Of a stretch of 63,235 nucleotides of DNA, positions 52,887-60,411 are shown piece after piece. How positions within the stretch are numbered: position 1 is the first letter of the stretch; the number at the start of each line of letters is the position of its first letter. The DNA is from Flavobacteriales bacterium (GTDB lineage Bacteria; Bacteroidota; Bacteroidia; NS11-12g; UBA955). The notes beneath the pieces were generated by a model that was given only the letters and a program-made list of their open reading frames with translations, did no database searches and was not told where the DNA came from. The stretch is taken from NCBI GenBank assembly GCA_947496375.1, contig CANMCY010000015.1:1-63235 (forward strand), read 5' to 3'. The position numbers and the translations under genes were made by a program.

Positions 52887-53166
52887 AAAGGATAATAACA
52901 TATCGGCTGTGATAGAAGCCATGTTTAAAAAGTATCGGCTAACTGCCAAAATTACTGAGATAAAGCTGGTTCAGGCATGGGAAAAAATAGCAGGACCGCT
53001 CATAGCCAAACATACTTCCGAAATTAAACTGCTCAATAAAACATTGTATGTGACTTTTGACAATGCACCCCTAAAAAACGAAATGTTTTATCGTAGGTTT
53101 ATGCTGCTGGAAGCTATCAATGCCGAGCTGGGTGCCGGAACGATAGAGAAAATATTTATTAAATAA
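52879..53166 (+). CDS. DUF721 (DciA-like) protein
   Basis: A 95-residue protein of the DUF721 family, which includes DciA, the helicase loader found in many bacteria. Core: NNISAVIEAMFKKYRLTAKITEIKLVQAWEKIAGPLIAKHT (residues about 6-46), then a beta hairpin (LYVTFDNAPLKNEMFYRR). It starts with GTG 52879, overlapping the permease by 8 nt; the frame runs further upstream only within the permease gene. In this phylum, this short form is of unclear function; replication helicase loading is a plausible but untested role. It converges with the BrkB gene (8-nt overlap). Confidence 0.85.
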   Translation: MDKKDNNISAVIEAMFKKYRLTAKITEIKLVQAWEKIAGPLIAKHTSEIKLLNKTLYVTFDNAPLKNEMFYRRFMLLEAINAELGAGTIEKIFIK

Positions 53167-54148
53167 TTCCTTCCTCTGCTTCCATTTTATTTTTTGTAAT
53201 GCGGGCTTTATCAATACTGGTATTGAGTTCAAAACCCACAATTACCACCAGGCAATTGATGTAAATCAACACCATTAGTGCAATGATGGCACCGATAGAG
53301 CCGTAAATTTTATTATAGGCATCAAAGTTATTGACATACAGGCCAAAAAAATAGGTGCTGAGTATGCTCAACGCACCAGCAAAAACACTGCCGGGTGAGA
53401 TAAAATGCCATTTTCGTTTATGGGCCGGCCCGAAGTGATAAAAACTGCTGATGGCTGTAAAAATCATGGCTGCCAGCAAGGTGTATTCTATGGCTTTTAT
53501 TATAAACAACCAGAGGGACAATCCAAACCAGTCGTGTTTGGTCATATAGCCGGCCAGCTGAAACATCCAGGTTAAAAAGATTAAGGCAACCACTACCATT
53601 ATACCCACCAGGCAGGTAAGCCCTACGGCCTGAATGCGATTCTGCAACCAGTTACGCTTTTTTTTCTCGGGCAGTCTGCGGTTGAAGCTATTGATCAATG
53701 AGTGGAACGCATTGCTAGAAAAATATAGGGCCATGACAAATCCTAAGGATAGAAGGCCGCTGTTTTGTTGGTTCAGCAACTCGTAGATGGTAGTGGATAT
53801 TTCCTTCCAGGTGCTTTCAGGCAATAGCAGCCGCAATTCACTAATCAGTCTGGATTTTACACCTTTAACCGGCAGGGAGGCAATGACGGTCAGTATAAAT
53901 ATCAGGGTTGGGAACAGGGAGAGGAAATAGTTAAAACTTAGACTGGATGCACGTAAATTCAGGTCTTCCTTGAAGAGACTGTTTAAAAAATATTTTCCTA
54001 CATCATAAAGACTATGACCATCAAATCCTGCTATGGTCTTTCTTTTTAGCCATTTGATCACCTTGCCGTCGGTAGCAAACACAGGACTTTCCTGATACTC
54101 GTCCTCCGTCTGATCTTCGCGCTGAAAATTGCGGTAAAATCGGCTCAT
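53159..54148 (-). CDS. YihY/BrkB family membrane protein
   Basis: A 329-residue inner-membrane protein with six hydrophobic segments and the YihY/BrkB pattern: LRASSLSFNYFLSLFPTLIFIL (about residue 82), NAFHSLINSFNRRLPEKKKRNW and YNKIYGSIGAIIALMVLIYINCLVVIVGFELN (residues about 275-306). Often annotated as ribonuclease BN in older databases, which is not supported; the function is unknown, and transport has been proposed. It overlaps the YbgC-like gene by 4 nt at its start. Last of a four-gene overlapping run. Confidence 0.88.
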   Translation of the reverse strand: MSRFYRNFQREDQTEDEYQESPVFATDGKVIKWLKRKTIAGFDGHSLYDVGKYFLNSLFKEDLNLRASSLSFNYFLSLFPTLIFILTVIASLPVKGVKSRLISELRLLLPESTWKEISTTIYELLNQQNSGLLSLGFVMALYFSSNAFHSLINSFNRRLPEKKKRNWLQNRIQAVGLTCLVGIMVVVALIFLTWMFQLAGYMTKHDWFGLSLWLFIIKAIEYTLLAAMIFTAISSFYHFGPAHKRKWHFISPGSVFAGALSILSTYFFGLYVNNFDAYNKIYGSIGAIIALMVLIYINCLVVIVGFELNTSIDKARITKNKMEAEEGII

Positions 54149-54558
54149 GGCTGAAAATGTTTGTCAATTACCGCTGCAAAAAATGCAGGCAGTGGGGTAG
54201 GTCTCAGATTGTCCTTTTTAACGAAGAAAAGCTCTGTGTAGCCGGAATTAAGGTGTTCTCCATCCTGATTGTACGTATGATATTCAAAATGGCACCGGAC
54301 TGCCGGTTTTTCATTCACCTTCACGATAATTTTCAGCAAGTCATCATACCGGCCTGCTTTTTTAAATTGGATGTTAAAAGCCCTCACCGGCATTATGACA
54401 CCGGCATCTTCCATTTCTTTATAGTTTAAACCCATGCTGCGCATAGCTTCCGTGCGGGCTTCCTCAAAATACAATACGTAGGCGCTGTGGTGCACAAACC
54501 CCATGCGGTCGCATTCTGCATATCGCACCCTGATGCTATGTTCAAACTCCAAGCTCAA
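54145..54558 (-). CDS. YbgC-type acyl-CoA thioesterase
   Basis: A 137-residue hotdog thioesterase of the YbgC/4HBT class: HSIRVRYAECDRMGFVHHSAYVLYFEEARTEAM contains the catalytic Asp of the RYAECDRMG motif (about residue 16). Length and fold match YbgC, which hydrolyses short-chain or hydroxybenzoyl-CoA and in Proteobacteria sits with tol-pal genes; no Tol proteins are here. Overlaps both neighbours by 4 nt, so the methyltransferase, thioesterase and BrkB genes form one transcript. Confidence 0.88.
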   Translation of the reverse strand: MSLEFEHSIRVRYAECDRMGFVHHSAYVLYFEEARTEAMRSMGLNYKEMEDAGVIMPVRAFNIQFKKAGRYDDLLKIIVKVNEKPAVRCHFEYHTYNQDGEHLNSGYTELFFVKKDNLRPTPLPAFFAAVIDKHFQP

Positions 54559-55340
54559 TACCTGATTTTAAAATGTTCTTTGGCCTGTTCCGGCCTGAAA
54601 AATACAAGACCGAATGCAAATATATCAATGGTAACGGTTACTGAAGCATGATTTTTAATAAAGGTCCAGGCATTTCTCATCTCCTCATTCCAGTAAATGT
54701 CATCAAATACCAGTACACTCCGTGTGTGAAGCTTGGGTAGCATCCATTCAAAATAGCGTATAGTAGCGTCGAATGTATGATTACCGTCTATGTATGCATA
54801 GTCTATTTGTTGCAATTTTTGCAACAAATCTGGCAGTGCTGTTTCAAAATTTCCTTCGTGGAAGATGATTTTATCAGTGAGCCCGCACCGCTCTGCATTG
54901 TAGGCCGCAATTTCGCACAATGCCGGAGAACCTTCAATGGTATGAAGTACCTGCCCGTCTGGCAAGGCAGATGCCTGATACAATGCGGTGATTCCTGTAC
55001 CGGTGCCCAGCTCAATGCAAAATTGTGGTTGAATGTTTGCCACAAGCCGGTGCAACAACCTGCCGTATTTGGCTCTGCGTGCTGTGCGATGGGTGATTTC
55101 ACTGATTTTGCGCAAGCCGCTTCTATTGCCGCTGCCTAAATCCAGCAGTTCAATTTGTGTGTTTGACTGCAGCATCTCCTTGCGGATTTGCTCAATGCCA
55201 TCCCAAACCGGGTTTGTGTTTCCGGCATACAGCACTTCTTCCAGCAGTCGGTAAACAAAAGGGGAGTGGGTACCATGCCGGGTGTCTGAAATCAGCAGGT
55301 ATTCAAGGTAATCCAGTGTTCTATACAGCTCATTGAGCAT
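54555..55340 (-). CDS. class I SAM-dependent methyltransferase (Methyltransf_24)
   Basis: A 261-residue predicted methyltransferase: CIELGTGTGITALYQASAL (SAM-binding motif I, about residue 109), HTIEGSPALCEIAAYNAERCG (motif II region) and YIDGNHTFDATIRYFEWMLPKL with VLVFDDIYWNEEMRNAW (residues about 180-227), as in Methyltransf_24/O-methyltransferase-like enzymes. The HGTHSPFVYRLL segment near residue 22 is common to Bacteroidota members. Substrate unknown. It overlaps the DUF349 gene by 11 nt and the YbgC-like gene by 4 nt. Confidence 0.85.
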   Translation of the reverse strand: MLNELYRTLDYLEYLLISDTRHGTHSPFVYRLLEEVLYAGNTNPVWDGIEQIRKEMLQSNTQIELLDLGSGNRSGLRKISEITHRTARRAKYGRLLHRLVANIQPQFCIELGTGTGITALYQASALPDGQVLHTIEGSPALCEIAAYNAERCGLTDKIIFHEGNFETALPDLLQKLQQIDYAYIDGNHTFDATIRYFEWMLPKLHTRSVLVFDDIYWNEEMRNAWTFIKNHASVTVTIDIFAFGLVFFRPEQAKEHFKIRY

Positions 55341-57189
55341 TGCCGGGTTTGGTATTTCGGATTACGGTGATTTCCTTCTCCAAACGGGCAATCTGTTCTT
55401 TTAATTTCTGTATGTTGCTGTCGAATTGTTTTAGCACGGCCTCAGCGTTTTTGCTCATGGCAAAAAAGCTTTTGTTATTTTCAATGGTTGCCAGTTCTTC
55501 CTGTGCCTTTTTTATGCGGTCTTTGATTTTACGCTCTTCGGTTTGCAGGCGGTTTTTGCCATCTGAACTCCCCGCCACTCCGGCGTAATGTTCTTTCAGT
55601 ACCTGCTGTTTCATGTTTTCATTGTTGCGTTTAAATTTTGAAAACAAAACATCACCGATTTCGCGGTATTCCTTTTGGAGATTGAAGTACGCTTTTCCAC
55701 TCACAAATCCACTGTTTGCCCAGCGCTGCTGACATTCTTTAAGTTTTGGAAACACGTTTTCAGCATTTTCCTGCTCAAGGAGTTTTTTCATGTCTGCGAT
55801 GATGGCTTCTTTTACGGATATTCCGATTTTGTCATCCTCGCGACGTTGTTTCATCCACGCATTTTTTCTGGCGTAGAAGTGGTCAAATGCAGCCCGAAAA
55901 CGCTTCCATATCTCATCGTTTTTGGCCTCCGGTACCGGACCGGTTTTTTTCCATTGCTCCTGCAGTTCATTTAATTTCTCGGATGTATCCTGAAAATGTT
56001 CGCTGTTCATCAGGGCTTCTGCCTTTTCACAGAGACCGGTTTTGATTTTCAGGTTTTCCTCGCGGCCCGCATTGATGTTTTTGAAAAACTCTTTTCTTGC
56101 TGCAAAAAACTGCTGTCGGGCCGAGGAGAAGCGGTCCCAGATTTCCTGATTTTTGGTTGCCGGTACCGGACCGGTTTTTTTCCATTCCTCCAGCAATGCA
56201 TCCAGTTCTTTTCCTAATGCCGACCACTCTTTTCCTGCAGCCGGCCATACTGCGATGGCAGATTCTGATTTTTCAACCAGCAACAGTTTGATGTTATAGT
56301 TTTCCTGCCTTTTGCGGTCTATTTCCTCTTGTCGTTCTTTGTTTCGCAGTATAATGATATCACTGACATTCTTAAATCTTTGCCATAATTCCTCACTCAC
56401 TTCTTTTCTTACCGGACCGGCATTGCGCCAGTCTTCATGGATTTTATTGAGTGTAATCAGTGCTTTGCGAATATTTTTTTCTTCGCCAAGGGCTTCGGCC
56501 TTTTTGATGAGTTCAATTTTATACTCAAGGTTCTTTTCCCTGTCGAGTTCTTTCAGTTCGTTGAAGAGGGAAAGATTGTCGTAAAACTTGTCAACATAGA
56601 ATTTGTAACGCGTATAGAGTTCATCCTGAAATTCCTTGGGTACCTGTCTGATCTCGCGCCACATCTTCATAAGATCGCGCATCTTATTCAGGGAGTTTGA
56701 CTGTTCTTCGGATTCGGCGAGTTCCCGGATATCTTCCAGTACCGCCTGTTTCTTCTTAAGGTTGGCTAATTTCTCTTCTTCAGCGCGTTTACGTTCATCT
56801 TCACGGCGTTCTTTGAATTTTTGCAGCAGGGTATTTAGCGCCTGTTTTGCTTCATCGGGTTGTGGTTTGAAATCACGTGCAAGATTTCCCTCATCGATCC
56901 ATGCTTTTATTTGCTCCGGTCTTTCTGCCAGTATTTTCGCATCCATCGCATCCCTGAGGCGGTTCATGGTTTCCTGTGCCTTGCGCACATCAGGGCTGTA
57001 GATGAGTTCTTCGGCTTTCTTCAGAATCTCTGATTTTTCCAGTTCGGAGTAATCTGTGTGATCTTCATGAGACTCTTCAGAATGATCAATCAGCTGTTCC
57101 GCAACGGTTAACTGCGCTTCATAATTTTCCGCATGGATGGCATCACCATTTCCCACGGTCAATTTTTCTTTTTCTTGCTGGTGTTCCAA
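55330..57189 (-). CDS. DUF349 repeat protein
   Basis: A 619-residue cytoplasmic, highly charged, mostly alpha-helical protein made of repeated DUF349 units of about 70 residues, each centred on a W-KKTGPVP-like turn (LEEWKKTGPVPATKNQEIWDRF; LQEQWKKTGPVPEAKNDEIWKRF; IHEDWRNAGPVRKEVSEELWQRF). The last 60 residues form a coiled coil (KDRIKKAQEELATIENN). The function is unknown. The start is uncertain: the frame opens with TTG 57189, and internal TTG or GTG codons about 10 residues on are alternatives. It follows ribH by 27 nt and overlaps the methyltransferase start. Confidence 0.85.
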   Translation of the reverse strand: MEHQQEKEKLTVGNGDAIHAENYEAQLTVAEQLIDHSEESHEDHTDYSELEKSEILKKAEELIYSPDVRKAQETMNRLRDAMDAKILAERPEQIKAWIDEGNLARDFKPQPDEAKQALNTLLQKFKERREDERKRAEEEKLANLKKKQAVLEDIRELAESEEQSNSLNKMRDLMKMWREIRQVPKEFQDELYTRYKFYVDKFYDNLSLFNELKELDREKNLEYKIELIKKAEALGEEKNIRKALITLNKIHEDWRNAGPVRKEVSEELWQRFKNVSDIIILRNKERQEEIDRKRQENYNIKLLLVEKSESAIAVWPAAGKEWSALGKELDALLEEWKKTGPVPATKNQEIWDRFSSARQQFFAARKEFFKNINAGREENLKIKTGLCEKAEALMNSEHFQDTSEKLNELQEQWKKTGPVPEAKNDEIWKRFRAAFDHFYARKNAWMKQRREDDKIGISVKEAIIADMKKLLEQENAENVFPKLKECQQRWANSGFVSGKAYFNLQKEYREIGDVLFSKFKRNNENMKQQVLKEHYAGVAGSSDGKNRLQTEERKIKDRIKKAQEELATIENNKSFFAMSKNAEAVLKQFDSNIQKLKEQIARLEKEITVIRNTKPGNAQ

Positions 57190-57216
57190 GTGTATTAAGA
57201 AATTAGGTAATTATTT

Positions 57217-57702
57217 TTATGGATTCAGATGTTGTCTGCCTGCAATCATCCCGCAGGCGGTGAGGGCGGCTTCAGCCCCTTTATTGCCCAGTTTTCCACC
57301 GGCTCTGTCTTGTGCCTGTTCTTCGTTAAGCGTGGTGATTACTCCGAAAATGCAGGGTTTCTTTTCAGTAAGCCCTATCTGTAATATACCATCTGTTGCG
57401 GCCTGGCACACAAAATCAAAATGGGGGGTATCACCTTGTATTACGCATCCAAGGCAGATTACGGCATCACAGTTTTTGCTGAACAGCAATTGGGCACCAT
57501 GGGGCAATTCAAAAGAACCCGGAACACGCAATACTTCAATCTGTGCATCATGTAAATGCTGCTGTTTAAGTGCGTTTAATGCCCCGGTGAGTAATTTTTC
57601 TGTGATGTGCTTATTCCATTCTGCAACTACCACCCCGATTTTAAGATTTTCGGGATGAAAAATGTAGGGGAATTCGCCTTGAGAGAATGACGCGGTTGCC
57701 AC
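57217..57702 (-). CDS. ribH: 6,7-dimethyl-8-ribityllumazine synthase
   Basis: Penultimate step of riboflavin synthesis: joins 5-amino-6-ribitylaminouracil and dihydroxybutanone phosphate. The 161 residues contain VVVAEWNKHITEKLL (substrate-binding, about residue 29), VPGSFELPHGAQLL (about 60) and LGCVIQGDTPHFDFVCQAATDGI (about 88, catalytic His) and FGVITTLNEEQAQDR (about 119). Forms icosahedral or pentameric shells in the family. It starts 6 nt after the TPR gene and no other rib gene is nearby; no FMN riboswitch was seen. Confidence 0.95.
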   Translation of the reverse strand: MATASFSQGEFPYIFHPENLKIGVVVAEWNKHITEKLLTGALNALKQQHLHDAQIEVLRVPGSFELPHGAQLLFSKNCDAVICLGCVIQGDTPHFDFVCQAATDGILQIGLTEKKPCIFGVITTLNEEQAQDRAGGKLGNKGAEAALTACGMIAGRQHLNP

Positions 57703-57708
57703 TATGGC

Positions 57709-58374
57709 TTAGGGATTGAAGTCGCCCTGAAGGGCCTTCACTTTGAAAATATATTTATCAATGTCCGAGGCTTCCTGTGAAGTACTGTACTCGTATTTGA
57801 TTTTCTCATAACACTCCAGTGCTTTTCCGTATGACTCTGCCATTTCGTAGTGCATTCCGGCACTTTTCCAGTATTGTGCAGAGAAATCACTTTTAGATTG
57901 TGCACCGGCTTCAGCGAAATAACCCGCAGCTTTTTCCATTTTACCCATTTCTGCATAGCATGCGGCTTTAGCATTAAGCAGGGCAGCACCTAAAAACTGA
58001 TCTTTGGGTTCAGCTTTTTCCAGGTAGGGGATGGCTTTCTCGAATTTTCCGGTTTGCATGTAGGCAATGCCCGCCATCATGGCAGCTTCCTTGCCCTTTG
58101 CGGTAAGTGAATAGGCATCGGCAATCTCAGGTGCAGTCATCATTTTCTTTCCTTTGATGCCTTTAAGTACCACATCGAAGGAGTCTTTTTCGAAGTAATG
58201 ATGCAGGGGTGCCAGTTTGGCGGCTGCTTCAGACTCTCTCTTTGGGTGCCAGTAAAGTGTCCAGAATAATGCAATGATGAGAATGCTGAGAAAACTACTG
58301 CCTGCAAGGTTAATAACCCGCTTGTTTTCGGCGTAGTAACCTTTCAACGAAATACTGTTTAGTTCGATGGCCAT
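57709..58374 (-). CDS. tetratricopeptide repeat membrane protein (YfgM-like)
   Basis: A 221-residue protein with one N-terminal membrane helix (LAGSSFLSILIIALFWTLYW, about residues 23-42) and TPR helices in the periplasmic part (GKEAAMMAGIAYMQTGKFEKAIPYLEKAEPKDQ; AYCAEMGKMEKAAGYFAEAGA; SYGKALECYEKIKYEYS), resembling YfgM, a helper of the Sec/periplasmic chaperone network. A specific role is not shown. A clear promoter (TTTG-N19-TAATTTCG) ends 16 nt before the ATG and makes it the first gene of the TPR-ribH-DUF349 group. Confidence 0.8.
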   Translation of the reverse strand: MAIELNSISLKGYYAENKRVINLAGSSFLSILIIALFWTLYWHPKRESEAAAKLAPLHHYFEKDSFDVVLKGIKGKKMMTAPEIADAYSLTAKGKEAAMMAGIAYMQTGKFEKAIPYLEKAEPKDQFLGAALLNAKAACYAEMGKMEKAAGYFAEAGAQSKSDFSAQYWKSAGMHYEMAESYGKALECYEKIKYEYSTSQEASDIDKYIFKVKALQGDFNP

Positions 58375-58390
58375 TTTGGTATTAAAAGTG

Positions 58391-58421
58391 CGAAATTACT
58401 TAAAATTCATGGAAAGACAAA
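58391..58421 (-). promoter_or_regulatory. promoter TTTG-N19-TAATTTCG for TPR-ribH
   Basis: On the minus strand TTTG is at 58421-58418 and TAATTTCG at 58398-58391; spacer exactly 19 nt; the -7 box has C for T at position seven. The ATG at 58374 follows after 16 nt. Confidence 0.65.
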
Positions 58422-58426
58422 CATCA

Positions 58427-59431
58427 TCAATCAGTAATGTAGGGATAATCATCTTCTACATAGACATGGCGGAATAAATCTGCCGGATCGGGGTAGGGCG
58501 AATTTTCTGAGAAAGTAACCGATTCGTCTACCTCTGACATGATTTCCTCTTCCAACTTATCAAGGTCTGCCTCTGAAGCAAATCCTTTTTCAATAATGCT
58601 AGCCCTGGTGGTTTCAATGGGGTCTATTTTTTTGTAATCGGCCACTTCTTCTTTGCTGCGATAGGTAGCTGGGTCGCTCATACTATGCCCTCTGTAACGA
58701 TAAGTTTTGATTTCAAGGAATGTGGGACCTTCGCCGCTTCTGGCTTTTTCTACAGCCTGTTGAATGGCATCGTGAACCGTTTCGCATTTCATTCCATCTA
58801 CCTGAAAACTGGGCATATCGTAAGCTGCGCCTATTTTGTAAATGTCGAGTACGTTGGTGGTTCTGGCAACACTCGTGCCCATGGCATACTCATTATTTTC
58901 ACAAATAAATATTACAGGCAGTTTCCACAGCATAGCCATGTTAAAAGTTTCATGCAGTGCACCCTGTCTTACTGCACCATCTCCGAAGAAACACAGACAA
59001 ACGTTTTTTGTCCCGTTATACTGTTCTGCCAAAGCTATGCCTGCTCCCAATGGGATCTGTCCACCCACAATGCCATGTCCGCCCACAAAATTGTGTTCTT
59101 TGCTGAACATGTGCATACTTCCGCCTTTACCACCACTGCAGCCGGTGGCTTTTCCGTATAGTTCTGCCATCACAGCATTGGGCGTAACTCCCAGCGCCAG
59201 CGCATGGCCATGATCCCGGTAGGCAGTGATGAATTTATCCTCCTTGGTAGTAGCGGTAATCATGCCTGCCACGATGGCTTCCTGGCCGATATACAGGTGG
59301 CAAAACCCTTTAATTTTTTGCTGACCGTAAAGCTGAGCCGCTTTCTCTTCAAATCTGCGTACCAGCATCATGGTTTTATACCACTGCAGGTATTGTTCTT
59401 TGGTATAAGTCATAGTCTCTGTCTGAACCAT
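58427..59431 (-). CDS. pdhA: pyruvate dehydrogenase E1 component, alpha subunit
   Basis: Part of the pyruvate dehydrogenase complex, which turns pyruvate into acetyl-CoA. The 334 residues include FGDGAVRQGALHETFNMAMLWKLPVIFICENN (thiamine-diphosphate/Mg motif GDG-x-NN, about residues 149-180), GGKGGSMHMFSKEHNFVGGHGIVGGQIPLGAG (about 99) and TYRYRGHSMSDPATYRS (phosphorylation-loop region, about 265). No beta subunit or E2 gene is adjacent in the window, as in some Bacteroidota. Start ATG 59431 follows a TATCTTTG element by 9 nt; ATG 59413 is an alternative. Confidence 0.95.
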   Translation of the reverse strand: MVQTETMTYTKEQYLQWYKTMMLVRRFEEKAAQLYGQQKIKGFCHLYIGQEAIVAGMITATTKEDKFITAYRDHGHALALGVTPNAVMAELYGKATGCSGGKGGSMHMFSKEHNFVGGHGIVGGQIPLGAGIALAEQYNGTKNVCLCFFGDGAVRQGALHETFNMAMLWKLPVIFICENNEYAMGTSVARTTNVLDIYKIGAAYDMPSFQVDGMKCETVHDAIQQAVEKARSGEGPTFLEIKTYRYRGHSMSDPATYRSKEEVADYKKIDPIETTRASIIEKGFASEADLDKLEEEIMSEVDESVTFSENSPYPDPADLFRHVYVEDDYPYITD

Positions 59432-59440
59432 TTATGGTCG

Positions 59441-59448
59441 CAAAGATA
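59441..59448 (-). promoter_or_regulatory. -7 promoter element TATCTTTG for pdhA
   Basis: Exact TAnnTTTG match on the minus strand, 9 nt before the ATG at 59431. The -33 region is weak (a TTG only 12 nt upstream). It predicts a leader of a few nucleotides. Confidence 0.5.
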
Positions 59449-59459
59449 ACAATTACATG

Positions 59460-59561
59460 TCAATCTGAATTAGGGTTTTTCCCCTTAACCGGGTTTTGCT
59501 GCAGCGCAATTTTTATTAAATCACCGATGGGCCGGGGTTCTTTTTTTGACGTGCTATTCAT
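59460..59561 (-). CDS. possible 33-residue protein after the LexA-like gene
   Basis: An ATG-initiated open frame of 33 residues beginning 8 nt after the LexA-like stop, reading MNSTSKKEPRPIGDLIKIAL and ending in NSD. It has a basic start and a short amphipathic stretch (IGDLIKIALQQ). There is no membrane segment and no motif. Its tight position in a three-gene minus-strand operon is the main support; coding character cannot be proven for this length. It could equally be 3' untranslated sequence. Confidence 0.3.
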   Translation of the reverse strand: MNSTSKKEPRPIGDLIKIALQQNPVKGKNPNSD

Positions 59562-59569
59562 AGGTTGAT

Positions 59570-60394
59570 TTACAGCTTCTCCTCAATGTTTTTTACCTTT
59601 TCTTTAATCATGCCCACTTCTCGCTGTATTACCCGCAAGGCAGGTCCAATGTCATCCATATCCTGACTTTTGGGCTCCATAAACTTGGGGTTGATATAAT
59701 TGACAAATTTCCAGACTTCCAGTACATCTGATATCTTTACCGGATAGGGTTCGTAAGCAGTATTGGTGCTGCATAGCAACAGCGAGCCATCCTGATAAAT
59801 ATGGTTGTAAACCACTTTAAATACAATGCCCTCATCTTGGGTAACAATGATATATGGATTGCCGTTTTTAATGGTGTTCCAGTCCTGAACATATTCGCCG
59901 GTGACCAGGGCTCCGTCCACCACCGGTGGCATACTGTCTCCGCTAATCTGGAATGCACGGTACTTGCGGTTTGCACTTAAAAATGGCATATTGAAAGAGG
60001 GGAGCACCCTGATGAATTCAGGATCAGCAAATCCCGTGGTATACCCGGCTTTGGCTTTTAAAGGCACCAGTTCCACATTTTCTTCATTGTCCTCATTTAC
60101 GGTGGTTGCAAGCACCCTCAAACGGGTTCCGTTCAGATCCAGATCCATGCCTTTTTCCAGTTGGCTAATCTGACTCTCAGGCAGGGCCGACAAATCCAAA
60201 CGGACCAATTTATCAAGGTTGACCTGGAAAAACTCGGAAAGCTTGAGCAGCAGACCGATACCCGGCTCAGCCACCCCATTTTCGTAGCTGTTGTAGGCCG
60301 AGCGTGTTATGCCCAGTGATTTGGCTACTTCCTCCTGACTGCGCTTGCGTCTTTTTCTCAGCAGTTTGATGTTTTCTTTCAAATACGTATTCAT
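59570..60394 (-). CDS. XRE-type repressor with S24/LexA-like autocleavage domain
   Basis: A 274-residue transcription regulator: N-terminal Cro/CI HTH (ENIKLLRKRRKRSQEEVAKSLGITRSAYNSYENG lies in residues about 7-40) and a C-terminal S24 peptidase-like domain with the Ala-Gly cleavage pair in PLKAKAGYTTGF (about residue 120), catalytic Ser in QISGDSMPPVVDG (about 158) and Lys in GIVFKVVYNH (about 195). All parts for RecA-stimulated self-cleavage are present, so a damage-responsive role is possible. It starts 17 nt after the exonuclease/GIY-YIG gene. ATG 60394 begins the usual N-terminus; 60406 is also possible. Confidence 0.88.
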   Translation of the reverse strand: MNTYLKENIKLLRKRRKRSQEEVAKSLGITRSAYNSYENGVAEPGIGLLLKLSEFFQVNLDKLVRLDLSALPESQISQLEKGMDLDLNGTRLRVLATTVNEDNEENVELVPLKAKAGYTTGFADPEFIRVLPSFNMPFLSANRKYRAFQISGDSMPPVVDGALVTGEYVQDWNTIKNGNPYIIVTQDEGIVFKVVYNHIYQDGSLLLCSTNTAYEPYPVKISDVLEVWKFVNYINPKFMEPKSQDMDDIGPALRVIQREVGMIKEKVKNIEEKL

Positions 60395-60411
60395 AGATAA
60401 TTTCATTTAAT

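Noticed and set aside
53159..54148. Annotation of the BrkB gene as ribonuclease BN
   Set aside because: This is an old misassignment; the protein is a polytopic membrane protein without nuclease motifs.
55934..56185. Near-identical stretches (GGTACCGGACCGGTTTTTTTCC) repeated about 225 nt apart, first taken as a DNA repeat element
   Set aside because: They encode the repeated WKKTGPVP turns of the DUF349 protein, so they are protein-level repeats.
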